Origin: Echinicola marina | GTDB taxonomy: Bacteria > Bacteroidota > Bacteroidia > Cytophagales > Cyclobacteriaceae | NCBI RefSeq assembly: GCF_020463795.1 | Contig: NZ_CP080025.1 | Location: 1,243,001-1,307,000, forward strand | Direction of reading: 5' to 3' | Length of the DNA: 64,000 nucleotides | Shown here: positions 24,916 through 34,136 of the stretch, piece after piece | How positions within the stretch are numbered: the first letter of the stretch is position 1 | Layout: each line of letters opens with the position of its first letter | The notes under the pieces: model-generated | The model's database searches: none | Told to the model about the DNA's origin: nothing | Seen by the model: only the letters and a program-made list of their open reading frames with translations | Position numbers and translations under genes: made by a program

Positions 24916-26646
24916 TTATTCCCATCGAAATATTGGGTATTGCATATGTGCTGCTTCTTTCCATGGAGAATGTTCATAAACCCACCTTAATTGGGCCGCT
25001 CCATTATTGGCGAATGCGGCATCCTCGGATTTTTTCTTTTCCAAAGCAGCCCTAATCGCTGGGTTTTCCTTTAAGAATTTAGCCGCTAAATCTTCAAAAA
25101 CATAGGCAGAGTAACCTTCCTTGGACTGGATAATGGTATCAAAATAGTTCCAAGCAAAAAAGCTATCTTCTGCTTCTGGCTCTAAAACCTCCATGATATA
25201 ACCGTTGGCCTTCTGATCCATAGGTACAATCAAATCACCTGCCCTTAGTTTAACGGTTTTCTCTACTTTCTTCACCTTAATATTGGAATGCAGGTAATGC
25301 CCTTCATAAGGACTCGAGAGCGTTCCAAAATCTTCTATCATATACACTTGGACAGCCATGGTAGTGTCTGACTCCAATGCCTCCATGTTCACCTGATTAC
25401 GTTTCAGGTTTGCAATCACTTTCTGCCATCCCTGAGGCACAATATAAGCTTTTGGCTTTTGGATCTTTTTGCTTGGTACAAAAGTGTCATAATACTCCAC
25501 TTCCGTCTCAAATGGCTGGCTTCTATCATAGTACAACCTGGCCTGACCTGATATTTCACTGGCTCTATAGCCCGACTTGAATCCCAAAAATTCAATCTTT
25601 CTGGGGTTTTCCTTCAGCAATTGATAGTTAAAATCAAAAGTGTCTTGCTCCATTTCGGCCATTCTATCCGCCTCGACTGCCTGTACTATTTTTTTAGCAT
25701 CCTTTTCTAATATAGTAAAATAGGATTGGAAAAGAGCGCACATGCTTTCTACTCTTTGCTTATAAGTCTTGAGCATATGCGCCTCAGGTACATAGCTGAT
25801 CGTATGGAAAAGAGAGGTATAGCCACTACTGTATCTTGGTGAATCCTTAAATTGGTCCCAACCTTTTTCAGGAACATCTCCCCAGACATTCACATAGGGC
25901 ACCAATGGAAAACCTCTTTGCTTCATCTCCTTATACAAACCGGGACTGAGGACTTCATGCATATATTTTCCTGCTTCACCGCCCAACATATTGTGTTGTG
26001 TCTCAATCAGGGTCATCACATGCTGGTAGTCCGCCCCATTACTGGTATGGTTATCCAAAAACACATGAGGAGAAAGCCAATGAAAAATCTCCTGAAAACT
26101 CGCTGAATTTTTTGTATCCGTTTTAATAAAATCCCTATTCAAATCATAGTTTTGGGCATTCCCTCTAAAACCATGTTCTTCAGGACCTTCCTGATTGACG
26201 CGGGTAGTGGAATTTCTATTGAGATGGCCGCCAATATTATAAACTGGAACCAAGGCCAACACCATATTATTGGACCATTTTTCCTTTTTTAGTAAAATAT
26301 CCCTCAAATACATCATCGAAGCATCTATCCCCATTGGCTCACCAGGATGAATGCCATTATTAACAAAAATGACCAAGCGGTTTTCAGCCTTCCACCTTTC
26401 AGGGCTAAAGTCTTTCTTGGGATCATAAATCACCAAATGCAAAGGCTTTCCCGAATCAGTCGGCCCCATGGTTTTGATCTGCACGTCCTCAAAATCTTCA
26501 GCAAGCAACTGATAATATTCGATGATTTGAGCATATTCTGGCGTTTGGGTGCCCTTGGATCTTTCAAATTGAGTAATGTACTTATCCTGGCCAAAGGCAG
26601 GAGATACCAAGGCTACTATAGATAGCAATAGGCTAAATTTGTTCAT
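24916..26646 (-). CDS. Secreted M14-type zinc carboxypeptidase
   Basis: A 576-residue exported metallopeptidase. A signal peptide (1-20, ending AFGQ) precedes an M14 domain with zinc ligands H100 and E103 (HPGE) and H200 (DNH). The substrate-binding NRDFIKTDTKN lies between them, and the likely catalytic Glu is in YVPEAHML. The C-terminal 200 residues (about 370-576) form a further domain seen in Bacteroidota members. Removal of C-terminal residues from peptides outside the inner membrane is inferred. The DUF6787-like gene follows at once on the same strand. Confidence 0.88.
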   Translation of the reverse strand: MNKFSLLLSIVALVSPAFGQDKYITQFERSKGTQTPEYAQIIEYYQLLAEDFEDVQIKTMGPTDSGKPLHLVIYDPKKDFSPERWKAENRLVIFVNNGIHPGEPMGIDASMMYLRDILLKKEKWSNNMVLALVPVYNIGGHLNRNSTTRVNQEGPEEHGFRGNAQNYDLNRDFIKTDTKNSASFQEIFHWLSPHVFLDNHTSNGADYQHVMTLIETQHNMLGGEAGKYMHEVLSPGLYKEMKQRGFPLVPYVNVWGDVPEKGWDQFKDSPRYSSGYTSLFHTISYVPEAHMLKTYKQRVESMCALFQSYFTILEKDAKKIVQAVEADRMAEMEQDTFDFNYQLLKENPRKIEFLGFKSGYRASEISGQARLYYDRSQPFETEVEYYDTFVPSKKIQKPKAYIVPQGWQKVIANLKRNQVNMEALESDTTMAVQVYMIEDFGTLSSPYEGHYLHSNIKVKKVEKTVKLRAGDLIVPMDQKANGYIMEVLEPEAEDSFFAWNYFDTIIQSKEGYSAYVFEDLAAKFLKENPAIRAALEKKKSEDAAFANNGAAQLRWVYEHSPWKEAAHMQYPIFRWE

Positions 26647-26773
26647 ACGGGTTGATTTGATTTTTCAATTTGGTCGCAAGATAAACAATCTGGAATGAAG
26701 CGGTAGTCCTAATTGGTCATTTGGGTAAGTACAAAGGTTTCATGTTCTCTAAAAAACCCTGGGTCCGAATAGT

Positions 26774-26809
26774 GTACAAAAAAAGCCATCCGCTTGGGCG
26801 GATGGCTTT
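26774..26809 (-). terminator. Aspartate kinase terminator
   Basis: AAAGCCATCCGC (26782-26793) and GCGGATGGCTTT (26798-26809) form a perfect 12-bp stem with a TTGG loop. A run of T follows on the minus strand. Confidence 0.9.
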
Positions 26810-26813
26810 CATT

Positions 26814-28133
26814 TTACCACTGAAACAACTCATCATTGAGTCGCTGCAAAGCTTCATTTTTGAATTTGGTATCTATCAGGATAGAAACATTGTTTCTGCT
26901 ACCTCCATAGGAAACCATTCTTAATGGAAAATCCACCAAAGCATCCATTACTTCTTTGACCATGCCGGTGTTTTCAGCAATCATATTTCCCGCTACACAG
27001 ATAATGGTTTGTCCATAGTCTACTTCCGTATTTCCAAATTTCTCCAATTCCATGATAATATCCTTCAAGTGGCTATCATCATCAATGGTCACAGATACGG
27101 CTACCTCCGAAGTGGTGATCATATCGATTGGCGTTTTGTACTTTTCAAAAATTTCAAACACCTTTCTCAAAAAGCCATAGGCCAACAGCATACGGCTGGA
27201 TTTGATTTTCACTGCAATGATGCCATCTTTTGCTGCAATGGCCTTCACACCTTTTCCTGTTTCTTCCGCAGTAATCGTGGTACCTGCTGCCTCAGGCTGC
27301 ATGGTATTCAATAATTTGACTGGGATATTGTAATTTTGAGCTGGCCAGATGGAAGCGGGATGAAGGATCTTAGCTCCGAAATAAGCCAATTCAGCAGCTT
27401 CATCAAATGATAGTTGCGCAATAGGACGAGTTTTGTCCACCACTCTAGGATCATTATTGTGCATCCCATCGATATCTGTCCAGATCTCTACCACATCAGC
27501 TTTAATAGCTGCACCGATTAGAGAAGCCGTATAATCACTTCCTCCTCTTTTGAGGTTGTCCACCTCATTTCTATGGTTTTTACAGATATATCCTTGCGTC
27601 ACAAAAATTGCATCCTTTTCATAGTTTTTAAGAATGCTTTTCAACCTATCACTGATCTTACCGAGCTCAGGTTCATGGTTTTCATCTATACTCATAAACT
27701 CCAGTGCAGGCAAGAAGATCGCCGGAATATCTTTCTCTTCTAAAAGGGTGTAGAATAGCTTGGTGGACAAAAGCTCACCTTGGGCCAGTATATCCCTGTT
27801 GATGGCTTCATTAAAAGAAATTTTGAGGATAATATTTAAAAACTCAAAATGCTCTTTAATGATTTTCTCTGCTTTTTTCTGTCCAGCTTCCGTTTCTAGG
27901 AGCTGTTTATAAAACTCCAAGTAATGTGCATGCAAAGCGTCTATACGCTCCTTTGCTAAATCCTTATTTCCCTCTGCCAGTGCATCACCAATACCCACCA
28001 AGGCATTAGTTGTACCTGAAAGGGCTGACAAAACGACAATTTTCCTTTCATTGGTTCTGGTAATCAGGTCTTTTACCTGATGCATTCTTTCGGGTTTACC
28101 TACAGAGGTCCCCCCAAACTTCATGATTCTCAT
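26814..28133 (-). CDS. Aspartate kinase (monofunctional)
   Basis: First step of the aspartate pathway to lysine, threonine, methionine and diaminopimelate. The 439 residues have the amino-acid kinase domain (MKFGGTSVGKPERM at the start, KRGGSDYTASLIGAAI near 220, EIWTDIDGMHNNDPR) and two C-terminal ACT domains (about 300-439) that should bind a feedback effector. It has no fused homoserine dehydrogenase. The Met at residue 4 is an alternative start. It is followed downstream by a terminator, and ribH lies 45 bp upstream. Confidence 0.92.
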   Translation of the reverse strand: MRIMKFGGTSVGKPERMHQVKDLITRTNERKIVVLSALSGTTNALVGIGDALAEGNKDLAKERIDALHAHYLEFYKQLLETEAGQKKAEKIIKEHFEFLNIILKISFNEAINRDILAQGELLSTKLFYTLLEEKDIPAIFLPALEFMSIDENHEPELGKISDRLKSILKNYEKDAIFVTQGYICKNHRNEVDNLKRGGSDYTASLIGAAIKADVVEIWTDIDGMHNNDPRVVDKTRPIAQLSFDEAAELAYFGAKILHPASIWPAQNYNIPVKLLNTMQPEAAGTTITAEETGKGVKAIAAKDGIIAVKIKSSRMLLAYGFLRKVFEIFEKYKTPIDMITTSEVAVSVTIDDDSHLKDIIMELEKFGNTEVDYGQTIICVAGNMIAENTGMVKEVMDALVDFPLRMVSYGGSRNNVSILIDTKFKNEALQRLNDELFQW

Positions 28134-28178
28134 AGGATCTGTTGATGTATGTTAATGGTTTGTTTTGTTCTTGTAAAT

Positions 28179-28655
28179 TTAGAAACCTAGCATTTTAATG
28201 GCCGTAATAGCGGCCTCATCACCTTTGTTTCCATGCTTTCCGCCAGCCCTGTCCAAGGCTTGCTGGTGGGTATTCGGTGTCAAGACCCCAAAGATCACGG
28301 GTTTATTAAACTTCAATCCAACATTAGTGATTCCATGGGCCACCGCATCACAGATGAAATCAAAATGCTTGGTTTCTCCTTGGATCACACAGCCCAAGCA
28401 GATCACCGCATCAATTTCCTCCACCTCTGCCAACCACTGTGCGCCCAGTGTCAGCTCAAAAGAACCAGGAACATTCTTTCTATAGATATTTTCTTTTTTG
28501 GCACCATGAGATCTCAAAGTCTCTATTGCGCCTTCGTATAGTGACTCGGTTACCTCCTCGTTCCATTCAGAAACGACGATCCCAAATCTTTTATCGCTGA
28601 TGTCTTGAATATTTTTGCCTGAATGTTGGCTTAAGTTTTTAAGTGAAGTTGCCAT
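28179..28655 (-). CDS. ribH: 6,7-dimethyl-8-ribityllumazine synthase
   Basis: Penultimate step of riboflavin synthesis, condensing the pyrimidine precursor with 3,4-dihydroxy-2-butanone 4-phosphate. The 158 residues show VVSEWNEEVTESL, the substrate block VPGSFELTLGAQWLA, CLGCVIQGETKHFDFI and the C-terminal GVLTPNTHQQALDRAGGKHG. Lumazine synthases form pentamers or 60-mer capsids. The TPR gene upstream on the same strand is a common Bacteroidota partner, but a terminator-like hairpin lies between them. Confidence 0.95.
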   Translation of the reverse strand: MATSLKNLSQHSGKNIQDISDKRFGIVVSEWNEEVTESLYEGAIETLRSHGAKKENIYRKNVPGSFELTLGAQWLAEVEEIDAVICLGCVIQGETKHFDFICDAVAHGITNVGLKFNKPVIFGVLTPNTHQQALDRAGGKHGNKGDEAAITAIKMLGF

Positions 28656-28693
28656 CTTTATTTTATTAAGCTGTTTTCTTTTGGTATAAACAC

Positions 28694-28722
28694 AAAAAAA
28701 GTAAGACCTTTTGGGCCTTACT
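28694..28722 (-). terminator. Terminator between the TPR gene and ribH
   Basis: AGTAAGACC (28700-28708) and GGCCTTACT (28714-28722) pair with one G-T wobble. Seven T follow on the minus strand. Confidence 0.75.
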
Positions 28723-28749
28723 CTTCAATATGCTGTAATTCTATAGGCA

Positions 28750-29466
28750 TTAATTCGAAGCAAGACCCTCTAAACGAGCCTTGTGCTTTCGTGCCAATGT
28801 GTATTCGTATGAATCCGGGTAATTGTTTTCAATTTTCCCATAAGCACTTATTGCCTTTTCAAGCTGGCCTGCTGCTTCGTAAGCAATGGCCAATTTGTTC
28901 AAGTAAATAGGTGTAAAGAACTTATTTTCTTTGTAAGCAGCAGCTTTTTCGTATGCAGTGATCGCACTGTTAATATTGTCCAACTCGATATAAGCATCTC
29001 CCAATAGTGCATAAGCTTTCGCCTGCACAAAGAAATCTTCAGATGAAAAATCTTCCAAATGATCAACGGCCTTTTGGAACTCTCCATTTTGAAGGTAGAT
29101 AGAGCCGGTATAGAAATGTGCCAAATTAGCAGCATTGGTACCACTGTACTCATCTATGATTTTCAAGAAACCATCATTCACCCCGTCACCGTTAAGTGCG
29201 TAGTCCAAGCTGTCCTGCTCAAAATAATAAACTGCCTGGAACATCTCTCCTTGAGCTTTCTTGTCTTTATTGGCAGTGTTAAACTGGAAATACAAAATGC
29301 CTGCGATCGCGATGATCCCTACGATAAGTATTCCTCCTACCAATCGGGAATTCTTTTTCAAGAAAACCTCTCCCCTACCTAAACTTTCAGCAATCGCTTC
29401 TGGGTTTTCAAGTAGCTCATTATGTTCTTCTTGAGCTGCCCCCTTTTTTATCTCTTTCTTAACCAT
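28750..29466 (-). CDS. Membrane-anchored TPR protein (YfgM-like)
   Basis: A 238-residue protein. A charged cytosolic start of about 40 residues is followed by one membrane helix (about 42-63, LVGGILIVGIIAIAGILYFQF) and a periplasmic helical-repeat domain with TPR-like motifs (AKAYALLGDAYIELDNINSA, PIYLNKLAIAYEAAGQLEKA). The layout resembles YfgM-type ancillary factors of the Sec/SurA envelope-folding route. That link is an inference. It precedes ribH on the same strand. Confidence 0.75.
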   Translation of the reverse strand: MVKKEIKKGAAQEEHNELLENPEAIAESLGRGEVFLKKNSRLVGGILIVGIIAIAGILYFQFNTANKDKKAQGEMFQAVYYFEQDSLDYALNGDGVNDGFLKIIDEYSGTNAANLAHFYTGSIYLQNGEFQKAVDHLEDFSSEDFFVQAKAYALLGDAYIELDNINSAITAYEKAAAYKENKFFTPIYLNKLAIAYEAAGQLEKAISAYGKIENNYPDSYEYTLARKHKARLEGLASN

Positions 29467-29522
29467 TATTATAAAATTTCAGTCGCAAATATAACGGTTT
29501 TAGTTTATTCGCAAACTATCAT

Positions 29523-29575
29523 AAAAAAAGTCAGCCAAATGAATCAAATAATTCATACTGAAGGCTGACTTTTTA
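29523..29575. terminator. pdhA terminator
   Basis: AAAAGTCAGCC (29526-29536) pairs with GGCTGACTTTT (29563-29573), and a small inner TGAAT/ATTCA hairpin sits in the loop. A and T runs flank it on both sides, so it can act in either direction. The gene it serves is pdhA on the minus strand. Confidence 0.85.
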
Positions 29576-29588
29576 TTTATACCATAGT

Positions 29589-30611
29589 TTATTCCATTAC
29601 AAAAGGATAGTCCTCTTGCATATAAACATCTTCGAATGCTTTTTGTCCGTCAGGCCATGGCGACTCTTCAGCAAATTTAACAGCATCAGCCACTTGCTTC
29701 TTCACCCTTGCATCTATTTCTTTGATTTCCTCATCAGACAAAATGGAATTATCAATGATGGTCTTTTTAACCTGTTCAACTGGATCCTTTGCCTTATATG
29801 ATTCCACTTCTTCACGGGTTCTGTATTTCTGCGGATCGGACATTGAATGCCCCTTATATCTATAAGTTCTAAATTCCAATAGGGTAGGGCCATCTCCTTT
29901 TCTTGCTCTTTCAGCTGCCTCAGAAACGGCCTCATGGACAGCTTCTACATTCATGCCATCAACAGCAAAAGAAGGCATATCATAAGATTCACCAATGGTA
30001 GAAAGATCATCTACGTTTGAAGAACGCTTCACAGAAGTCCCCATGGCATAACCATTGTTTTCAATTACAAAGATCACCGGAGTCTTATAAAGCATGGCCA
30101 AGTTAAAAGCCTCATGAACGGCACCTTGTCTAACGGCACCATCCCCCATATGACAAATACATAGGTTCTTGGTTCCTTTGTATTTTTCGGCAAATCCGAT
30201 TCCAAGTCCCATAGGCACTTGGGCACCCACGATACCATGACCTCCCATAAAGTTTCTTTCTTTATCGAAGATGTGCATAGAACCGCCCTTACCTTTGGTA
30301 GTACCAGTAGCCTTACCAAATAGCTCGGCCATTACTGCTCCTGGGTCAGTACCCAATCCTAGTGGATGAGCATGATCACGGTAAGCAGTAATCCACTTAT
30401 CGTCTTTTTCTAGGGCTGTGATCGCACCGGCAGCACAAGCTTCCTGTCCTATATATAAGTGACAAAAACCTCTGATTTTTTGTTGGCCGTACAATTGACC
30501 AGCCTTTTCTTCAAACCTCCTCATGAGCAACATGCTCTCATACCAATAAGCATAGGTATCTTTGGAGTATTTTACTTTGGATTTAGTGGTTGTCGAACTC
30601 TTTTTCGCCAT
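29589..30611 (-). CDS. pdhA: Pyruvate dehydrogenase E1 component, alpha subunit
   Basis: Thiamine-diphosphate-dependent decarboxylating subunit of the pyruvate dehydrogenase complex. In 340 residues it has the ThDP/Mg block GDGA at 156-159 ending in NN at 185-186 (spacing typical of GDG-x25-30-NN), preceded by GGSMHIFDKERNFMGGHGIVG. The phosphorylation-loop region RYKGHSMSDPQKYRTREE follows at about 252-269. It starts with a Lys/Ser/Thr-rich tail. The beta subunit and E2 genes are not next to it, so the complex is encoded at more than one locus. Pyruvate rather than a branched 2-oxo acid as substrate is judged from overall similarity. Confidence 0.9.
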   Translation of the reverse strand: MAKKSSTTTKSKVKYSKDTYAYWYESMLLMRRFEEKAGQLYGQQKIRGFCHLYIGQEACAAGAITALEKDDKWITAYRDHAHPLGLGTDPGAVMAELFGKATGTTKGKGGSMHIFDKERNFMGGHGIVGAQVPMGLGIGFAEKYKGTKNLCICHMGDGAVRQGAVHEAFNLAMLYKTPVIFVIENNGYAMGTSVKRSSNVDDLSTIGESYDMPSFAVDGMNVEAVHEAVSEAAERARKGDGPTLLEFRTYRYKGHSMSDPQKYRTREEVESYKAKDPVEQVKKTIIDNSILSDEEIKEIDARVKKQVADAVKFAEESPWPDGQKAFEDVYMQEDYPFVME

Positions 30612-30794
30612 ATCGTTATTTATAAAATATGCATTTTTCGGGGCTCAAATATAAATAAGTATTCATTGATTAGCAAAGTCTTTTACGATTCTGAAAAAGG
30701 AAATAGGGAATTTAGGGCCTGTTTTCAATATCACTCCCTTGAAAGGCATATAAGTGTTGATCACATGAGTCCTATAAGTGTCCTAAGATTCAGG

Positions 30795-31802
30795 CTAGTC
30801 CCCCTTCTTTTGCATAAAATCGGGAAAACCACTTTCTGTCCAGCCAATAACCCTGGCTCTGGTGGCCCTATTAGGGTCTTGCAATTCCTGCCCCTGAATC
30901 TCTTTATAATCCCGTGCATGGTATATCATGACTACAGATTCTCCATCTTCCGCTGTGGTAAAGGAATTATGCCCCGGGCCATACCTGTCTACATCTTCAT
31001 TTGAATAAAATACCGGTCCGGGAGATTTGTGCCAGTTATTGATATTCAATAGATCGGCATCCTCGTCAATCCATAGCAGCCCCATGCAATAATTATCATT
31101 GGTGGCACTTGCCGAATATGTCACAAAGATTTTTCCGTTTCTTTTAATGACTGCAGGGCCTTCATTGACATTATATTTCACTCTTTCCCAATCAAACTCC
31201 GGTTCAGTCAAAACCACCTCAGGGCCTTTTAAAGTAGTAGGATCCTGCATTTCGGACATCACCAAGCCCGTACCATGTTGACCGCCACGAACATTTTGTG
31301 CCCAAATCATATAGCGTTTGCCTTTATGCTCAAAGCTGGTAGCGTCCAGTGAAAATGAATCTATATCAGTCATGATCTTTCCTTCTTCTTTCCACTCACC
31401 CTTTGTAGGATCCTCAGAAGAATTGGACAGGGCCCACATCCTGATATTCCAGATATTCTCGGCTTCTCCTGCGGCAAAATAGATATACCATTTGCCATCT
31501 ATCTTGTGCAATTCTGGCGCCCAAATATGATGGCCCATAACACCTTTTTCATGCTTCCGCCAAACTACTTTTTCTTCTGCATCTTTTAAGCCATTGATGG
31601 TTTTGGCCTTTCGAATGACAATGCGGTCATACTCAGGTACAGTCGCAATCAAAAAATAAGTACCATCACCTGTTTTATATACCCAAGGATCGGCACGTTG
31701 CTCAGCAATGGGATTGTTAAAGCTTACTTCCTGAGAGAATAGAGGAATGGAAATTACCAAAGTCAGTAAAATGCTCAAGCATATCTTCTGTAAATACTTC
31801 AT
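30795..31802 (-). CDS. Secreted glycoside hydrolase family 43 protein
   Basis: A 335-residue exported five-bladed beta-propeller glycosidase. It has a signal peptide (1-23, ending LFSQ) and the GH43 catalytic set: base D38 (RADPWVY), modulator D153 (LDATSF) and acid E214 (NEGPAV). Family members remove arabinose or xylose from plant or algal polysaccharide. The exact linkage cannot be told. It stands alone between pdhA and recF, without a SusC/SusD pair or regulator, and may have been acquired separately. Confidence 0.85.
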   Translation of the reverse strand: MKYLQKICLSILLTLVISIPLFSQEVSFNNPIAEQRADPWVYKTGDGTYFLIATVPEYDRIVIRKAKTINGLKDAEEKVVWRKHEKGVMGHHIWAPELHKIDGKWYIYFAAGEAENIWNIRMWALSNSSEDPTKGEWKEEGKIMTDIDSFSLDATSFEHKGKRYMIWAQNVRGGQHGTGLVMSEMQDPTTLKGPEVVLTEPEFDWERVKYNVNEGPAVIKRNGKIFVTYSASATNDNYCMGLLWIDEDADLLNINNWHKSPGPVFYSNEDVDRYGPGHNSFTTAEDGESVVMIYHARDYKEIQGQELQDPNRATRARVIGWTESGFPDFMQKKGD

Positions 31803-31974
31803 GGGGTTATTTTGTTTATCAATGTAAATCTAACGATCTGTAAGATCAGATGTAAATTTAGTGTATTTTTGACATTTAAAAAGCTTTTCAATACAAATCC
31901 TCCTCTAAAAGTGCCAGACGACACAAACTTATTTTCATCTTCAGGACATAAAAAATACAATTCATAAGTTTCCC

Positions 31975-32004
31975 TTTAAAAAAACCGCCTTCTCCTTACA
32001 TTTG
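31975..32004 (+). promoter_or_regulatory. Candidate recF promoter
   Basis: TACATTTG (31997-32004) is a full TAnnTTTG match. TTTA at 31975-31978 gives a near -33 element with an 18-bp spacer. The expected start point is about 25 bp before the recF ATG. Confidence 0.5.
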
Positions 32005-32035
32005 TATATTCAACCAAATCAAGTCATCTCTATAT

Positions 32036-33151
32036 ATGCACCTCAAAAGCCTTCAGTTGATTCAGTTCAAGAACTACCAAAAGGCGAAAGTGACTTTTTC
32101 TGAGGAAATCAATTGTTTTCTGGGTATCAATGGCAGTGGCAAAACCAACCTACTGGACGCTATCCATTACCTCTGCCTGACAAAAAGCGCCTTCAATGCC
32201 GTGGACGCCCAAAACATCCAGCATGAGCAAGGCTTTTTCTCCATGAAAGGGGCATTCGAAAAAGCCGGAAAACCCATAGAAATCCAGTGTATATTGGAAG
32301 CAAAAAAGAAAAAGCAAATCCTTAATAATGGCAAGGCTTATGACAAAATGAGTGAGCACATAGGATTGCTACCAGTGGTCTTGATTGCTCCTGATGATAC
32401 GGCATTGATCAAGGAGGGGAGTGAGGAAAGGAGAAAATTCTTTGACAGCATGCTTTCCCAACTGGACAGAAACTACCTTGTCAAATTGGTTCGCTACCAG
32501 CATTTTTTAAGGCAAAGAAATGCCCTGATCAAACAGCTGTCAGAGCAGAGCAGCTGGGACAAGAACATCCTGGAGCCTTATGATTTAGAACTGATCAATT
32601 TATCCCAACGGATTTACGAGGAGCGCAAAGCCTTTATCCGGCGCTTCAAACCCCTATTGCTGCATCATTATGCAGAAATTTCAGGCCAACGTGAAGCAGT
32701 GGAGATTCGCTATGAAAGCCAATGTGCTAAAGACGATTTTGAGGGTCATTATTATAATAGTCTCCAAAAGGATTTGATCTTAAGACGAACGAATGTTGGA
32801 GTTCACAAAGATGATTTTGTGTTTGAAATCGATAGCTATCCCTTAAAAAAATTCGGCTCACAAGGACAGCAAAAATCCTTTCTGATAGCACTTAAATTAG
32901 CACAGTTTCAGGTATTCAAGGAAGAAACAGAAACCAAACCAATCCTTCTTCTGGACGATATTTTTGACAAACTTGATGATTATCGAATTGCCAAAATGAT
33001 GGAACTAGTCGCCAATCATGAATTTGGCCAACTCTTTATTACTGACGCCAGACCAGAAAGAACCAAAAATATCCTCAAGAATATCGATGCTAACGTTGCC
33101 TATTTTGATATTGAAAAGGGAAACATCGAAAATAAGACAAAAGACTTTTAA
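32036..33151 (+). CDS. recF: DNA replication and repair protein RecF
   Basis: SMC-like ATPase that, with RecO and RecR, loads RecA at single-strand gaps. The 371 residues have Walker A GINGSGKT at 30-37, a helical arm region, the signature KKFGSQGQQKSFLIALKLAQ near 280 and Walker B ILLLDDIFDKLDD near 310. The length is normal. It is not next to dnaA/dnaN/gyrB here, which is usual for Bacteroidota. A good promoter lies just upstream. Confidence 0.95.
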   Translation: MHLKSLQLIQFKNYQKAKVTFSEEINCFLGINGSGKTNLLDAIHYLCLTKSAFNAVDAQNIQHEQGFFSMKGAFEKAGKPIEIQCILEAKKKKQILNNGKAYDKMSEHIGLLPVVLIAPDDTALIKEGSEERRKFFDSMLSQLDRNYLVKLVRYQHFLRQRNALIKQLSEQSSWDKNILEPYDLELINLSQRIYEERKAFIRRFKPLLLHHYAEISGQREAVEIRYESQCAKDDFEGHYYNSLQKDLILRRTNVGVHKDDFVFEIDSYPLKKFGSQGQQKSFLIALKLAQFQVFKEETETKPILLLDDIFDKLDDYRIAKMMELVANHEFGQLFITDARPERTKNILKNIDANVAYFDIEKGNIENKTKDF

Positions 33152-33351
33152 CCTTCACTTTGTATCCAACATTTTACGCCCTATATCTAGGTTGTCGCGA
33201 CAGCTTTGCTGTGCGACGGTAAAATCTGAGCTTTTAGCTCTTTTCTCAGTCTATCCACAGCACAACAGCCCTATGAAATAAGGGGTAAAACTCAAGAATA
33301 AAGACCTTAGACCTATCTTATGTCTTACTTCTAGCGTCTAAATCTAACCTG

Positions 33352-34038
33352 CTATTTACCAAAACCAACCGGATTCAAATTATTCATGTTTCTTAAAATC
33401 CATGCTTGTCGCTTATAGTTATAGGCAGTAGGTCTAGCGGGGGACCAACGTAAGGGATTGGGCAAAACGGCTGCGATCATCGCAGCCTCATTTCTGCTGA
33501 GATCGGCTGCTGATTTCTGGTAATAGGCTTGGGCGGCAGCTTCTACACCATAAATCCCATCTCCCATTTCTATGACATTTAGGTAGACTTCCAGGATTCT
33601 CTCTTTGGACCAAATCAATTCTATCAATACCGTAAAATAAGCCTCTAAGCCCTTTCTCAGGTAATTTCTTCCAGGCCATAAAAACACATTTTTTGCCGTT
33701 TGATTAGAAATGGTGCTTCCTCCGCGAAGGCGCTTCCCGGCTTCATTTTCCTCCAAAGCTTCTTTTATGGCCTCCATATCAAAACCATGATGTTCTAAAA
33801 ACTTCTGATCTTCTGAAGCCACTACCGCTTGGGGCATATGCCTGGAAATCACCTCCATGGGCACCCAAGTCTTCTCAAGCTTAACTTCCCTTTTTTCATC
33901 TTGGGACTGCTCAAACACCCTGATAAGCATCAGGGGAGTAATATAAATCGGGACAAAGCGATATACCACGGTAAGACCTATGGACAGGACAAAGAACCAA
34001 ATAATGATCTTAGCTAAAAATCGAAATAATTTTCTCAT
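33352..34038 (-). CDS. mtgA: Monofunctional peptidoglycan glycosyltransferase
   Basis: Polymerises lipid II into glycan strands at the inner membrane, GT51 family. The 228 residues have one N-terminal membrane helix (about 8-30) and the GT51 motifs [12 protein letters not shown] with catalytic E76, [16 protein letters not shown] near 112-127, and [20 protein letters not shown]. There is no transpeptidase domain. hflX lies 93 bp upstream on the same strand, ending in a terminator. Confidence 0.93.
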   Translation of the reverse strand: MRKLFRFLAKIIIWFFVLSIGLTVVYRFVPIYITPLMLIRVFEQSQDEKREVKLEKTWVPMEVISRHMPQAVVASEDQKFLEHHGFDMEAIKEALEENEAGKRLRGGSTISNQTAKNVFLWPGRNYLRKGLEAYFTVLIELIWSKERILEVYLNVIEMGDGIYGVEAAAQAYYQKSAADLSRNEAAMIAAVLPNPLRWSPARPTAYNYKRQAWILRNMNNLNPVGFGK

Positions 34039-34114
34039 ACCATTTTGAACAATCCAAACGAATTTAAGCCAAAAGTCAAATTTCCAAAAAAGTTATTGGC
34101 CCAAAAACGAAAAG

Positions 34115-34136
34115 ACTAATGCCCAAGGGCATTAGT
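34115..34136 (-). terminator. hflX terminator
   Basis: ACTAATGCCC and its complement form a perfect 10-bp stem around AA. A T-rich tail follows on the minus strand and the hflX stop codon is inside the stem. Confidence 0.75.

Noticed and set aside
30459-31004. 181-codon plus-strand ORF across the pdhA/GH43 spacer
   Set aside because: It overlaps two well-supported minus-strand genes antisense, and its translation has no family features.
33190-33290. Hairpins GTCGC-GACAGC/GCTGTGCGAC and GAGC/GCTC after recF
   Set aside because: Imperfect, no T tract, could not be tied to a gene end; possibly part of a dispersed intergenic repeat but I cannot test copy number.
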